Shown here piece after piece: positions 7,731-16,655 of a stretch of DNA of 35,084 nucleotides. Location of the stretch: assembly GCA_027622555.1 (NCBI GenBank), contig JAQBYJ010000059.1, positions 1-35,084 of the forward strand, given 5' to 3'. How positions within the stretch are numbered: position 1 is the stretch's first letter; each line of letters begins with the position of its first letter. The DNA comes from Verrucomicrobiota bacterium. GTDB lineage: Bacteria > Verrucomicrobiota > Verrucomicrobiia > Opitutales > UBA2995. The notes under the pieces were generated by a model. That model was not told the DNA's origin. It saw only the letters and a list, made by a program, of their open reading frames with translations, and made no database searches. Both the position numbers and the translations under genes were made by a program.

Positions 7731-10700
7731 TTGTTTAGAGTTACCACCATCTTCCTGTGCTTTATTGGAGCGTCATTATTCGGACCGGTTTTGAGCCTTC
7801 ATGGTTTGGAACCCAAGCCTGTGGCGATGGATGCCAATCTGAGTACGCCGGAAGGTGGGAATAAAAACGACCAACCTTACTTTGCGATCGGGCGATCGGT
7901 ACTTTCTTCTGATGGTGACGTTTATTTTTCAGGGGTTCACCGTTTTACAGGCGTTCAGGAGAGAGTGACTTGGCACTATACCGGTGATCAGGTAGCCGTG
8001 GTTGGACCCGGCGACTCGGATGTGACTCCATTTGTAAACCGGGAAGGACAACTCATATATGTGTCACCCATCGATGCGGCGGATCCGTTTTCCGAGTTGG
8101 CTCTTTTTCAGGGTGGCAATCTAGTCGTTCAGGAAAAACTGATACCGGGTTCTGAAGGCTGGAGGATTGGTGAGACCGCAGGATTTCGACTAAGCGATGG
8201 TGGAGACATCCTCGTACAAATGATAGACAACACTGTTTGGGGCTTACTCAAAACACGATTAGGAGGTCCGACAGCTGTCATAGCAAAAGGTGGGAGTGAA
8301 GTGCCGGAGATTCCAGGTTTTACCTATCAATTGACCAAGCAATTTATCGGTCCAAAGATCAACCCGATAGGAGATGTCGCGTTTCGTGCTCAGATCGAAG
8401 GCACCGGACCGGTTTTCGAAGAAGCCATATTACGCTCCACTAATGGCGGGGCACTCGAGTTGGTGGCCAGGACTGGGGTTGGTAGTCCACTCATCAATGC
8501 AATTTCCAATCCCGCCATTAATGAATCCGACATCACTGTTTACTCCGTTCAATATGCTGATTTTTCAAGCGCTCTCGTGATGAAACGACCTGGCGAAGCG
8601 GAAGAAGTTCTGCTGACATCCGGGGTCGAAGTTCAAACGCAAAACGGAGCAGTCACTTTTTCTGGATTATATGTCCCGCCCACCAATGATATCGATTCCC
8701 TGGTATTCGGAGTCGCAAATACGATTCTCGCTGTTGTGGAAGAGCAGGATCCTGTTTTTACCAATTTAAGTAATACCGCGCTTTGGCAATTTAAGATTAC
8801 AGACAATGGCTTGGAGTCGCTTCGCATTGCTCGGGAAGGTAGTATTGTTTCCGGATTTGATCCTGCAGCGACCTGGCTTGATTTTCAGCATCCTGTTTTG
8901 ACGCGTAGCGGAAAAATTGTATTTTATGCAACGCTTTCTATACCGGGAGCAGGAAGTGCAGATAGCCTTTGGATAACGGATGAAAATGAATTGTTGGGTT
9001 TAGTGGCTGTTACGGATTTTCCTTTGAATCTTGATTATTTTTATGGCTTACCAGACGACCGAGTTGCGCCGCTTCGGGACATTGATTTTGCTGGTTCCAG
9101 TGGTGGGTTCGACGGAGTTGTCACTGGTGTAAGCGATAACGCGGAGGTGACGTATGTATCCCGCATGGAACCAGTCGGCGCAGACTTGGGGCCGGGCAGG
9201 GTGGTTTTCGTGGCAACTGAGCCAGAACCCAAACCCAGGCTAAATCCTTTTATTTGGAGGGACGACGCGGTGGAGCCTTACGATTGGACTGTAAAAGGCC
9301 ATTGGAATGATGCGGAGGGGAACGCAGTTGATTCCTTCCCTGGAGAACTTGCCGGAGACAGTGCCCTGATCAATTCATTCATTTTGTCACCGGTGCAATT
9401 GGACCAATGGCCCTTGCTGATCGAAATTGAGGATCTGACAGCCGCCATTCCCGGAGGCTTAAATGTATTTTCAGATTTAACGGTTAATGGTGAAATTGAA
9501 GCCAACCTTATCAATGTAGAACAGAAGCGCCTGGGGGAACCTTCAAAGTTGACCCTAAACGGAACTGGTTCAATTGGGCGATTGAAAATCGAATCGGACG
9601 CTACAGTCGACTTGGGAGAGAATGCGGAGATTTCCATCCCCACGCTTAAACTGGAGAAGAATGCCCGTTTGACGGGATCTGGAACTGTCAGACTTCAAGG
9701 TGATTCTGATATCAAGTGGCAAAGTTTCTTAAATGACCTGCCTGCTTTTGTGAACGAAGCGGGGGCGACCACGACCGTTACGGTTTCGGATGCAGCAGCA
9801 GCTTGGAATCCAATGTCACCTGACTTATCGTTTGAAAATTTTGGCGCCTTGAAGTTTGAGGATGAGGATGAGCCGATTTCATTTATCCAGAAAAATTTCT
9901 ATCAGCACTTAATTATGGGTACAGGTTCGGAGCTCGTTATCGCCTTGTCTCAACCTTCGATGCAGGTTCATTTCAGGGCAGGTTCCACCTTTACTGGATC
10001 CAGTATTATCAGATTTGAATCGAATACACAGATGACGGATACAAAAGTGATTTTTTCGGACGATTCTGACAACGGCAGTGGATTTATTCTGGAAGATGGT
10101 GCCAATGTACAATTCGGACGTCCCAGAGAATCACGAATTCAAATTGATTCCAATATAGAGTTGAGATCTCAGTCTATTTTGGAATTTGTTGGAGAATTCA
10201 ATGGGCTTCGTAATGACAATCTGGAAAATTTTGAAATCAACGGCAATGTTGAAGGAGAGGGAAAAATAATCGCATCCAATTATGCCCGCCTTTTTTTTAA
10301 TGGTGATCTAAACAGCGATCGAGATATCGGTTCTATATCGGTAAGGAACTCTGAGTTTTTTATTAATAATAGACTCGTGCCCACTCGAATACGTGGAGAA
10401 ATTGTTTTGGATAACTCATCCCGCTCAACAATATCCAATTCTCTCCTATTGGATGACGGGGGCATAATAGTAGACCACGGTTCTATTTTACGAATTTCCG
10501 CAGGTGACGAAGGATTTGAAATTTTAACCGGTGACGAAGGGGGAGCATTAGAAGTATTCCCTGGATCTACCCTAATCTTCGAATCTGATTCCAACGATTT
10601 TAGCTCCTATTTCATTGAGGCAGAACTTCACAACGAAGGATCTGTATCGTTTAACGGAGTGGAAGTATTAATAGGTGGTGAGGTCCAACCATTTTACGGT

Positions 10701-11990
10701 GGCCATATTACAGAAGGACATTGGACGCTCGAAGCATCTACGATAAGACTTCATTTTTTAGTATTTTTGCACACCATCGACAGCGGGGCTTCGGTGCTTT
10801 TTGATAACTCTTCTAGTTTTCACGGATTTATATTAAAAGAGAATTCTGGAGTTTTCACTCTTCGGGACTCGGATTCGACTGAAAACACCGACACGAATTA
10901 TTTAAATAGGGGAACGACAAATGTAGAGAGGAGTATTCTAAATGTACCTGGAACGTTGAGTCATTTTGGGAATTTAAGAATCCGAACTGATGGAACCATA
11001 TCAGCCGGTCGAATCGAAGCTTTTGCCGGTTCTTTGATTCGTATAGAAGGTTCCATGGAGTACACTGAGGATGGTTTTGAATATGACAGTGGCGAAAATA
11101 CCTTGAAGGTTACAGGTGAGGTGATTTTTCATCCAGGATCTGAAATGATAAACAATGGGATACTGGATGCTGATTTTATTCGTGCCAACGGTACTACGAT
11201 TGGTGGAAGAGGACAAATCAATGCCTCGATCCTTTCTCAGATTGAATCTGTCATAGTCGTTGGCTCCTCCCCTGGCACTTTCACGGTCAATGGTGATTAC
11301 TCGCAAGACGCACAAAGCGAATTACAGATTGAACTCGGTGACGGTGTTTCGGGCGTTGATTATGATCTAATGGCAATTTCAAATACGGCTACGCTCGCGG
11401 GGACGTTGGCACTTTTCCCTGTGGAACCAGAGTTCATTCCAGAGGTGGATCAGACCTTTACCCTTTTGACTGCCGGAACCATTAACGGTGTGTTTGACCA
11501 TGTAGCGAATAGCTTCCCCAACCGTATCGGTTTTGATTTAGCTTATGGCGCCCAATCAATTACCGCAACTGCCCGGTACGATTCGTTTGCGAATTACGCC
11601 GCCTGGGCATCAACGGTCTTCACAGCTGAAGAGCTGGCAGCTGACACCCTAACTCAACCTCTGCAAGACGGCGACGGTGATGGCATAGGAAATGTTTTCG
11701 AATATGCAATGGCCTTGCAGCAAGGGTTCTTCGATCTAGGGCCTCTGGCCACATTTCAAGCAGTGGAAGAAACGACAGAATTACAGATCAGATTTCCCTG
11801 GGACAACAATGTGACTGATGCCACTTTCAAAGTGCAGACTCCTTTGGACCTCGACAACTGGATCGACAACGAAAATCTCACCTCCGAAGTCCCCGTTGGC
11901 GGAACTGTTTTGAAGACTTACACGATTCCTGCTCCTCAAAATGGAGATTCCTTGTTCGTTCGGATCCTGGTAGATTTGGTCGACGCATAG
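7731..11990 (+). CDS. Giant secreted protein with NxxGxxAF repeats and beta-helix region
   Basis: A 1419-residue exported protein. A signal peptide (FRVTTIFLCFIGASLFGPV) is followed by an N-terminal part (about 30-520) with segments such as NPIGDVAFRA, matching the NxxGxxAF tandem-repeat family. A long Ser/Asn/Gly-rich region (about 540-1240) has repeated 'G-x-L-x-V' beta-strand patterns typical of right-handed beta-helices and autotransporter-associated repeats (SSPGTFTVNGDYSQ near 1180). The C-terminal segment contains DGDGDGIGNVFEYA near 1320, widespread in verrucomicrobial exported proteins. No autotransporter barrel or PEP-CTERM tail is visible. The start is TTG at 7731; an in-frame TAA lies immediately upstream (7728-7730) and no other start keeps the signal peptide. 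It is probably a surface or extracellular protein of unknown role, transcribed alone. Confidence 0.75.
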   Translation: MFRVTTIFLCFIGASLFGPVLSLHGLEPKPVAMDANLSTPEGGNKNDQPYFAIGRSVLSSDGDVYFSGVHRFTGVQERVTWHYTGDQVAVVGPGDSDVTPFVNREGQLIYVSPIDAADPFSELALFQGGNLVVQEKLIPGSEGWRIGETAGFRLSDGGDILVQMIDNTVWGLLKTRLGGPTAVIAKGGSEVPEIPGFTYQLTKQFIGPKINPIGDVAFRAQIEGTGPVFEEAILRSTNGGALELVARTGVGSPLINAISNPAINESDITVYSVQYADFSSALVMKRPGEAEEVLLTSGVEVQTQNGAVTFSGLYVPPTNDIDSLVFGVANTILAVVEEQDPVFTNLSNTALWQFKITDNGLESLRIAREGSIVSGFDPAATWLDFQHPVLTRSGKIVFYATLSIPGAGSADSLWITDENELLGLVAVTDFPLNLDYFYGLPDDRVAPLRDIDFAGSSGGFDGVVTGVSDNAEVTYVSRMEPVGADLGPGRVVFVATEPEPKPRLNPFIWRDDAVEPYDWTVKGHWNDAEGNAVDSFPGELAGDSALINSFILSPVQLDQWPLLIEIEDLTAAIPGGLNVFSDLTVNGEIEANLINVEQKRLGEPSKLTLNGTGSIGRLKIESDATVDLGENAEISIPTLKLEKNARLTGSGTVRLQGDSDIKWQSFLNDLPAFVNEAGATTTVTVSDAAAAWNPMSPDLSFENFGALKFEDEDEPISFIQKNFYQHLIMGTGSELVIALSQPSMQVHFRAGSTFTGSSIIRFESNTQMTDTKVIFSDDSDNGSGFILEDGANVQFGRPRESRIQIDSNIELRSQSILEFVGEFNGLRNDNLENFEINGNVEGEGKIIASNYARLFFNGDLNSDRDIGSISVRNSEFFINNRLVPTRIRGEIVLDNSSRSTISNSLLLDDGGIIVDHGSILRISAGDEGFEILTGDEGGALEVFPGSTLIFESDSNDFSSYFIEAELHNEGSVSFNGVEVLIGGEVQPFYGGHITEGHWTLEASTIRLHFLVFLHTIDSGASVLFDNSSSFHGFILKENSGVFTLRDSDSTENTDTNYLNRGTTNVERSILNVPGTLSHFGNLRIRTDGTISAGRIEAFAGSLIRIEGSMEYTEDGFEYDSGENTLKVTGEVIFHPGSEMINNGILDADFIRANGTTIGGRGQINASILSQIESVIVVGSSPGTFTVNGDYSQDAQSELQIELGDGVSGVDYDLMAISNTATLAGTLALFPVEPEFIPEVDQTFTLLTAGTINGVFDHVANSFPNRIGFDLAYGAQSITATARYDSFANYAAWASTVFTAEELAADTLTQPLQDGDGDGIGNVFEYAMALQQGFFDLGPLATFQAVEETTELQIRFPWDNNVTDATFKVQTPLDLDNWIDNENLTSEVPVGGTVLKTYTIPAPQNGDSLFVRILVDLVDA

Positions 11991-12055
11991 TTTGCTGCAG
12001 GATTAGCAAGAATTTCCCTTTAACTGTGAGAAAATAACCTCCAATCTCTGGAAAT

Positions 12056-12580
12056 ATGAATTGGTTCTATTTTGCACTTATCACTGTATTTACTTGGGGG
12101 CTTTACGGAGTATTCCTCCACAGCGGTCAAATGGCTATGGGCGATCCCGAGTTTGGGCGCTATAAGGCGTTTCTTGTCGTGGGCATTGCCTACTTCATCG
12201 TCGCGGTGTTGGGGCCGTTCATTTTGCTGAAGATGAACGGAGGTAACCTGTCTTTTACTTCAAAGGGGTTTTGGTTATCATTGATCGCCGGGACACTGGG
12301 AGCGGTCGGTGCACTTGGAACGCTGCTGGCATTCGGCGCGAAAGGTTCTCCTGCTGCGGTGATGTCCATCGTGTTCGCCGGTGCTCCGATTGTAAATGCT
12401 GTTACTGCGATCTCTCTTCATCCGCCCAAAGGTGGTTTCGCAGGTGTTCCGTGGCAGTTTTTTGCGGGAATTCTTTTAGCCGCAACGGGAGGATTTATGG
12501 TGATAAAGTTCAAGCCCGACCCTGCCCCGAAAATAGCTCCTGCTTCCCAAGTAGCTGCCGTAGATTCTGATTTAAACTAA
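12056..12580 (+). CDS. Small EamA/DMT-like membrane protein
   Basis: A 174-residue hydrophobic protein with about five transmembrane segments (roughly residues 2-22, 38-60, 75-97, 103-122, 132-152) and a polar C-terminal tail (residues 153-174). Typical EamA transporters have two five-helix halves (~300 residues). This is a single half and would need to dimerise to form a carrier. A glycine/alanine-rich helix (GTLGAVGALGTLLAFGAKG) and a conserved-looking GAPIVNA segment support the drug/metabolite-transporter superfamily. The start ATG is preceded by a weak purine-rich GGAAA. The next gene is in the same direction across a repeat-filled gap, so co-transcription is uncertain. Confidence 0.65.
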   Translation: MNWFYFALITVFTWGLYGVFLHSGQMAMGDPEFGRYKAFLVVGIAYFIVAVLGPFILLKMNGGNLSFTSKGFWLSLIAGTLGAVGALGTLLAFGAKGSPAAVMSIVFAGAPIVNAVTAISLHPPKGGFAGVPWQFFAGILLAATGGFMVIKFKPDPAPKIAPASQVAAVDSDLN

Positions 12581-12606
12581 ATTCAATGCACGAATGTGTT
12601 AGATGA

Positions 12607-12690
12607 GGTAGGGCTCGATCGCCGAGCGAGCCGTCAGACAATCGGCGGTTTTGGCTACCGAGCTTGCGACGTCACCCAAACCGCCCTACC
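12607..12690. repeat. REP-like intergenic repeat (GGTAGGGCTCG family), copy 1
   Basis: A 29-bp sequence at 12607-12635 beginning GGTAGGGCTCG is identical to 34417-34445. A diverged inverse partner ending ACCGCCCTACC closes the unit at 12690. This is the dispersed, hairpin-forming layout of REP elements. It overlaps the 5' end of the longest reading frame of the downstream ligase, which argues for a later start of that gene. Confidence 0.7.
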
Positions 12691-12719
12691 ATAATTTAGC
12701 TCAATTATTTTTATTTCGC

Positions 12720-13976
12720 GTGAACGAATCCCCTAAACAATATTGGTTAGAAGAGCTCAACCGATTGGTTGAAGCTATTGTCGGAACGAATGCTTTTTGT
12801 CGAAAGAAGTTGGAAGAGGCGGACGCTTTGGATGGTTTCAAATCGTTGGAGCACTTCCGTGAACATATGCCATTCACCACAAAGTCCGAGTTGGCTGAGG
12901 ACCAGCTGGCCCATCCACCTTACGGAACTTTCCTGACCTATCCATCGACGCAATACACTCGCTATCATCAAACCAGCGGAACCAGTGGTCGGCCATTGAT
13001 TTGGTTGGACGATCCGGAAAGTTGGCAATGGGTGTTGGACAGTTGGAAGGCGACTTGGCGTGCTGCCGGAGCCCAAGCTGGCGAGTCAGCTATCTTTGCA
13101 TTTTCATTCGGACCGTTTATTGGATTCTGGGCGGCATTCGATTCGGCAACCCAGTTGGGGATGCGCTCCATACCAGCCGGCGGCATGGGAAGCTCAGATC
13201 GCCTTCGATTTATCATGACGCAGAAACCGACCTACCTCTGTTGTACACCGACTTATGCGCTAAGGTTGGTGGAGGTGGCTAAGGAGCTCGGAATTGATTT
13301 AAGTGAGAGTGGTGTGAAATGCATTATTGTAGGTGGTGAACCAGGCGGAAGTATCCCCGAGATTCGTGCGCGTATCGAAAGAGGCTGGACTCCGGCCAAG
13401 TTGCTAGATCACCATGGTATGACTGAAGTAGGGCCAGTTTCGCACGGCGATCTAAACAATCCTAACATTGTCCGCCTTGTTCATGACCATTTCTTTTGTG
13501 AAGTCTTGGACCCTGAAACCGACGAGCCGATAAAAGAAGGCGGAACAGGGGAGCTCGTTTTAACGACCTTGGGACGTTATGCGAGTCCATTGATTCGTTA
13601 TCGTACGCGAGACCTTGTCAAACCCGTCTCTGTCCCGGGTGAACCTCCCGAACTGTTTGTCCTCGAAGGAGGAATCATTGGTCGGGTCGATGACATGGTA
13701 ATTGTGCGTGGCGTAAATCTCTACCCCAGCGCCGTGGATGCTATCGTTCGTTCCGTTCCAGCCATTAATGAATATCAGGTCGACATCGACAAGCGTTCAC
13801 CCCTGACCCAGGTCTCGATTCGAATCGAAACAGACGATGATCCCAAAATGGTATCAGCAGAGTTGCAGAAACAGTTTCGAACAGCACTTCAGATGCGGAT
13901 TGACGTGAATGTGGTTGAGACGGGAACTCTTCCGGTGTTTGAGATGAAGGCCAAGCGGTGGAATATTGTTAAATGA
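12720..13976 (+). CDS. Phenylacetate-CoA ligase-like adenylate-forming enzyme
   Basis: An adenylate-forming (ANL) enzyme of the PaaK branch, about 418 residues from GTG 12720. The open frame extends to TTG 12651, but that extension lies in an intergenic repeat, so the later start is preferred; no strong ribosome site distinguishes them. The P-loop YHQTSGTSGRP is near residue 80, the central GGEPGG and DHHGMTE (PaaK-type A5 region) lie mid-protein, YRTRD follows, and the C-terminal GRVDDMVIVRGVNLYPS is the hinge and small-domain motif. Such enzymes make aryl- or acyl-CoA from acid, ATP and CoA. Substrate is unknown, and there are no phenylacetate-pathway neighbours. It is followed by an ABC ATPase after a 165-bp repeat-containing gap. 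Confidence 0.85.
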   Translation: MNESPKQYWLEELNRLVEAIVGTNAFCRKKLEEADALDGFKSLEHFREHMPFTTKSELAEDQLAHPPYGTFLTYPSTQYTRYHQTSGTSGRPLIWLDDPESWQWVLDSWKATWRAAGAQAGESAIFAFSFGPFIGFWAAFDSATQLGMRSIPAGGMGSSDRLRFIMTQKPTYLCCTPTYALRLVEVAKELGIDLSESGVKCIIVGGEPGGSIPEIRARIERGWTPAKLLDHHGMTEVGPVSHGDLNNPNIVRLVHDHFFCEVLDPETDEPIKEGGTGELVLTTLGRYASPLIRYRTRDLVKPVSVPGEPPELFVLEGGIIGRVDDMVIVRGVNLYPSAVDAIVRSVPAINEYQVDIDKRSPLTQVSIRIETDDDPKMVSAELQKQFRTALQMRIDVNVVETGTLPVFEMKAKRWNIVK

Positions 13977-14043
13977 AGTTTACTCTGACGATTCACTGTT
14001 GATTGTCGGTGCCTGGTAATCGAATATGGATGGTCTAGGTGAA

Positions 14044-14104
14044 TCGCGGTTAAAACCGCTCCTACATTGCTTTCGACCATTTGTAGGAGCAACTTTAGTC
14101 GCGA
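14044..14104. repeat. REP-like inverted repeat pair (TGTAGGAGC family), copy 1
   Basis: Left arm 14044-14066 (ending CGCTCCTACA) and right arm 14082-14104 (TGTAGGAGCAACTTTAGTCG) form an imperfect stem with a ~15-base loop. The same family reappears at 30046-30135. It occupies the gap between the ligase and the ABC ATPase. Confidence 0.7.
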
Positions 14105-14141
14105 CCTCTGTGACAGCAAAATCGGTTTTAAGAATATTCTC

Positions 14142-14813
14142 ATGATTAATGTCAGCAAAGTTTCCAAAGTGTATGAAAGTCCGGCTGGGCCCGTGTCCGT
14201 CTTAAACAATCTGGATTTGCAGGTGGCTGCCGGTGAGGCGGTATCGATTGTAGGACCATCGGGGAGTGGAAAGACGACTCTGCTCAACATTCTCGGAGCG
14301 CTCGATTCACCAACGACAGGATCGGTGGAGATTGGCGGGCAAAACATTGCTGAGCTGGACGAAGCGGCTGCGGCGAATTTCCGTAATCGCTCAATCGGAT
14401 TTATTTTTCAGCTTCATTACCTGCTTCCGCAATGTTCAGTTCTCGAAAATATTTTAGTCCCACGCCTGGCAGGTGGTTGGGAAGAATCGGCGGCTGATAC
14501 CAGGGCTCGTGCCGAGGTACTTCTCGAAGAGGTTGGCTTGAAGGATCGGATGACTCACAAACCCTATCAGCTCTCTGGGGGTGAACAGTTGCGCGTTGCC
14601 ATCGCCCGATCATTAATCAACGAGCCAAAGATCATTTTAGCCGATGAGCCAACAGGGTCTTTGGATCCGTCTACCGGGGAGAAAGTGGCCGACTTGTTGA
14701 TCAAAGCAAATCAGGGAAAAGGAGTTGCGCTGGTGGTCGTGACTCATAATCCCGGTTTAGCTGCTAAGATGGAAAAGACCTATCAATTGTTGGACGGACA
14801 CCTTGTCTCCTGA
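14142..14813 (+). CDS. ABC transporter ATP-binding protein, LolD/MacB type
   Basis: A 223-residue ATPase with all motifs: Walker [10 protein letters not shown] (about residues 39-47), Q-loop [10 protein letters not shown], signature [15 protein letters not shown], Walker [13 protein letters not shown] and switch-His VVVTHNP. The Q-loop and signature sequences are characteristic of the LolD/MacB/FtsE subfamily that powers lipoprotein or peptide export with FtsX-type permeases. The start is ATG 14142; an upstream in-frame ATG at 14067 lies in the repeat. Two bases after its stop begins a permease reading frame that is destroyed after about 28 codons, so its natural partner here is missing. The intact permease lies 11.9 kb downstream. 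Confidence 0.9.
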   Translation: MINVSKVSKVYESPAGPVSVLNNLDLQVAAGEAVSIVGPSGSGKTTLLNILGALDSPTTGSVEIGGQNIAELDEAAAANFRNRSIGFIFQLHYLLPQCSVLENILVPRLAGGWEESAADTRARAEVLLEEVGLKDRMTHKPYQLSGGEQLRVAIARSLINEPKIILADEPTGSLDPSTGEKVADLLIKANQGKGVALVVVTHNPGLAAKMEKTYQLLDGHLVS

Positions 14814-14815
14814 GA

Positions 14816-14899
14816 ATGGGTACGCGACAGTACATCCTGCAGAGTCTCTGGCATTTTCGGAATGCCTACCTGGGTGTATTTCTTGGATCTGTCCTTGAC
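14816..14899 (+). pseudogene. 5' remnant of an FtsX/MacB-type permease gene
   Basis: Starting two bases after the ATPase stop, about 28 codons encode MGTRQYILQSLWHFRNAYLG and a few further residues. Of the first 27, 25 are identical to the start of the intact permease at 26745, while the DNA differs at about 14 of 82 positions. The reading frame then runs into the tandem repeat at 14898 and stops. This is a paralogous permease cut by the island, not a displaced piece of the same gene. Confidence 0.8.
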
Positions 14900-14963
14900 G
14901 ATAGAAAAAAACGATAGAAAAAAGGGTCGATGTTCAAACGATAGAAAAAAGGGTCGATGTTCA
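14898..14963. repeat. Short tandem repeat at left edge of island
   Basis: A 26-bp unit beginning ACGATAGAAAAAAGGGTCGA occurs at 14911-14936 and 14938-14963, with a 13-bp partial unit at 14898-14910. Its reverse complement resembles the unit repeated on the right side of the island (26411-26466); both contain TGARCATYGACCCT. It interrupts the permease remnant. Confidence 0.8.
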
Positions 14964-15091
14964 TATTTCATATTGACCCCTTTGGGACCCGGGCGGCATT
15001 AACCGAGTCAAGATGCGAGCCGGGAGCTTGAGGCAGCAAGCCAGGCTGTATAGAGATTCGCGAAGAAGGAGAGTAAATGACGTCCTTAGAG
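14964..15091. other. Unassigned spacer between tandem repeat and 145-bp element
   Basis: No gene of convincing length is visible here. One + frame reads through about 35 codons of Arg-rich sequence into the 145-bp element, possibly a scrap of a lost gene, but no family is recognisable. Confidence 0.3.
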
Positions 15092-15236
15092 GGGCGCGAC
15101 GGAGTCAATAGGCAATTGTCAAGTTTTCTGGCAACAATAGACCTTCTTCTCAGCGTTACCTATTGCACTTAACCTTTCTTGATCCGGATTGAGGTCCACC
15201 TGAAGTGGTGGACTTGACAATTGAGCATTGACCCTG
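15092..15236. repeat. 145-bp element, left copy
   Basis: This copy aligns without gaps to 26283-26427 in the same orientation, with scattered substitutions. Its ends are imperfect inverted repeats: the left has GTCAATAGGCAATTGTCAAG and the right has CTTGACAATTGAGCATTGAC. An internal hairpin GTCCACC/GGTGGAC lies at 15194-15213. It encodes no protein and looks like a MITE or REP-type non-autonomous element. Its right end abuts the truncated aldolase gene. Confidence 0.85.
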
Positions 15237-15243
15237 CCGAGGT

Positions 15244-15438
15244 CTACAACGCCGCGTAGGTCTGGCACATCCAGCTAAGTTGGGCGCGGTCGAGCGCTAT
15301 GTGCTCGGTGTCGATGAAGACGAAGTCCAACCCGCAGCCTCTCACCACCTCTGGCCAGCGCGGTGAAGGCGAGACGATCAGCGTGCCGAAAACGGTTTTT
15401 CCATCGCGAAGATCTTTTGACAGGTCGGCAGGCGTCAT
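15244..15438 (-). pseudogene. HpcH/HpaI aldolase family protein, truncated N-terminal fragment
   Basis: The 64 residues match the N-terminus of 2-keto-3-deoxy-acid aldolases (HpcH/HpaI family): GKTVFGTLIV, the (beta/alpha)8 strand GLDFVFIDTEH, and WMCQTYAAL. The family is normally about 250 residues. The frame ends at a stop in the junction with the 145-bp element, so three quarters of the gene is missing, including most metal and substrate ligands. The ATG overlaps the stop of the upstream BNR protein by 4 bp (ATGA), so it was the last-preserved gene of the sulfatase/sialidase operon. An intact version could have cleaved a 2-keto-3-deoxy sugar acid. Confidence 0.8.
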
Positions 15439-16625
15439 GGCTTGAGCGTGAGTTTTCCAAACTGAATGTGCGTGCGTGCCGTGTTGGCCGTGCCGCTATC
15501 CCAGACGCAACGGAACTCTCCCGGCGCCACCTCGACGAGCGTGGGGTAGGAATTCTTGATCCCGGCGTCGTAGAAGGTTTTCTCCACGCTCCAGTTGCTG
15601 CCGGGCGCTTTGGTCTTATAGCGCAGGGACGTCCGTCCCCCGTTGGGAAAACCCGGCCAGCTCAAGTCGCGCTGGGCCGGACCGTCGCTGTAGACGTAGA
15701 TGTGGGTGCCATCCGTGGCGCGGTCGAAGAAGCCCTTGGATTTGGCATTGTGCAGATCCGGCTCCTCCCGGGCAACGCTCCAGCTGTGCCCCCCATCCCT
15801 ACTGACACTTGAATAAGCGCGCGGCGGGTCGGTCGTTTTATTGGTATCATCGTAATCGGCCGTGCGCATGACGATTTTCAGTTCCCCCGGATGATCACCA
15901 GGGGCGATGTTACCCTCGTGTAGAAAAACCCGGGGACTTTCGGGTTGGGGTATAAAGGCTTCGAGCTCCCACTCCAACAAACTGCTGCTGCCCAGGATAA
16001 AGTGGTCACGGCTGCCGCGGGGATCGGAGGCCAGGGTATTCCTGTGGGCGGGGAGCAGGTAACGCGGCCGATTTTTTATCTCGCTCTCAACGATCGTCGC
16101 GTTGGTGATCAAAGGCCCCGTATAATGCATGGCCAGCTCCACGGGGGTCCAAGAGCGTCCGCCGTCCGCAGTGAAGGCGGCCACCAGGTAGGATTCCTCA
16201 CTGTTCTCCTGCTTGATGGAACAGCGCATGGCAAAGCACCAGACAATGTCCTGGTCTTCCGGTTTGAAGAGCACCGGGTTGGCATAGGCGAACTGAATGT
16301 CTCCCTGCCATTTATTGTGATCGAAGACAACAACCGGCTCCTCCCAGCTGTCCCCGTCGTTGCGGGAAACCGTGGCGAAAATATCCCCCATGTCCTTTTT
16401 CCCATGAGTCATCGCTCCGAAAGCCGTGATCAAGTGGTTCTTTTTCCACTGCGTAATTACCGGTTGCCAGACTCTCCATGAATCCGGGTGCTGATCCACC
16501 TGTCTAATGACGCGCACATCGGTCACGTCCCCTTGGTACGATGCTGACTGAGCAGGCTCTGCCGACAGGACAAAACAAATGCCAGTCACAGCAAACGTCC
16601 GAATAAATTGAAGAAGATTTTTCAT
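15435..16625 (-). CDS. Exported BNR-repeat (sialidase-fold) protein
   Basis: A 396-residue protein with a signal peptide (hydrophobic residues 10-22, cleavage near AQSAS). Asp-box/BNR motifs mark a six-bladed sialidase-type propeller: SRNDGDSW (87-94), TADGGRSW near 150 and SRDGGHSW near 270. An Arg-Ile-Pro motif and the catalytic Tyr are less clear than in the sialidase at 19739, so it could be a different BNR hydrolase. Its start lies 30 bp after the preceding sulfatase stop, and its stop overlaps the aldolase fragment start. A periplasmic or extracellular role in releasing terminal acidic sugars is plausible. Confidence 0.8.
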   Translation of the reverse strand: MKNLLQFIRTFAVTGICFVLSAEPAQSASYQGDVTDVRVIRQVDQHPDSWRVWQPVITQWKKNHLITAFGAMTHGKKDMGDIFATVSRNDGDSWEEPVVVFDHNKWQGDIQFAYANPVLFKPEDQDIVWCFAMRCSIKQENSEESYLVAAFTADGGRSWTPVELAMHYTGPLITNATIVESEIKNRPRYLLPAHRNTLASDPRGSRDHFILGSSSLLEWELEAFIPQPESPRVFLHEGNIAPGDHPGELKIVMRTADYDDTNKTTDPPRAYSSVSRDGGHSWSVAREEPDLHNAKSKGFFDRATDGTHIYVYSDGPAQRDLSWPGFPNGGRTSLRYKTKAPGSNWSVEKTFYDAGIKNSYPTLVEVAPGEFRCVWDSGTANTARTHIQFGKLTLKP

Positions 16626-16655
16626 AGGTTAATTCTGTTTGGGGTTTAACAATTT

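Noticed and set aside
14964-15091. Possible transposase or intron remnant left of the 145-bp element
   Set aside because: Only a short Arg-rich frame is present, without any catalytic motif; it cannot be assigned.
15363-15812. + strand open frame over the BNR protein and aldolase fragment
   Set aside because: Both - strand genes have clear family motifs and ATGA coupling; the + frame is a GC-driven shadow.
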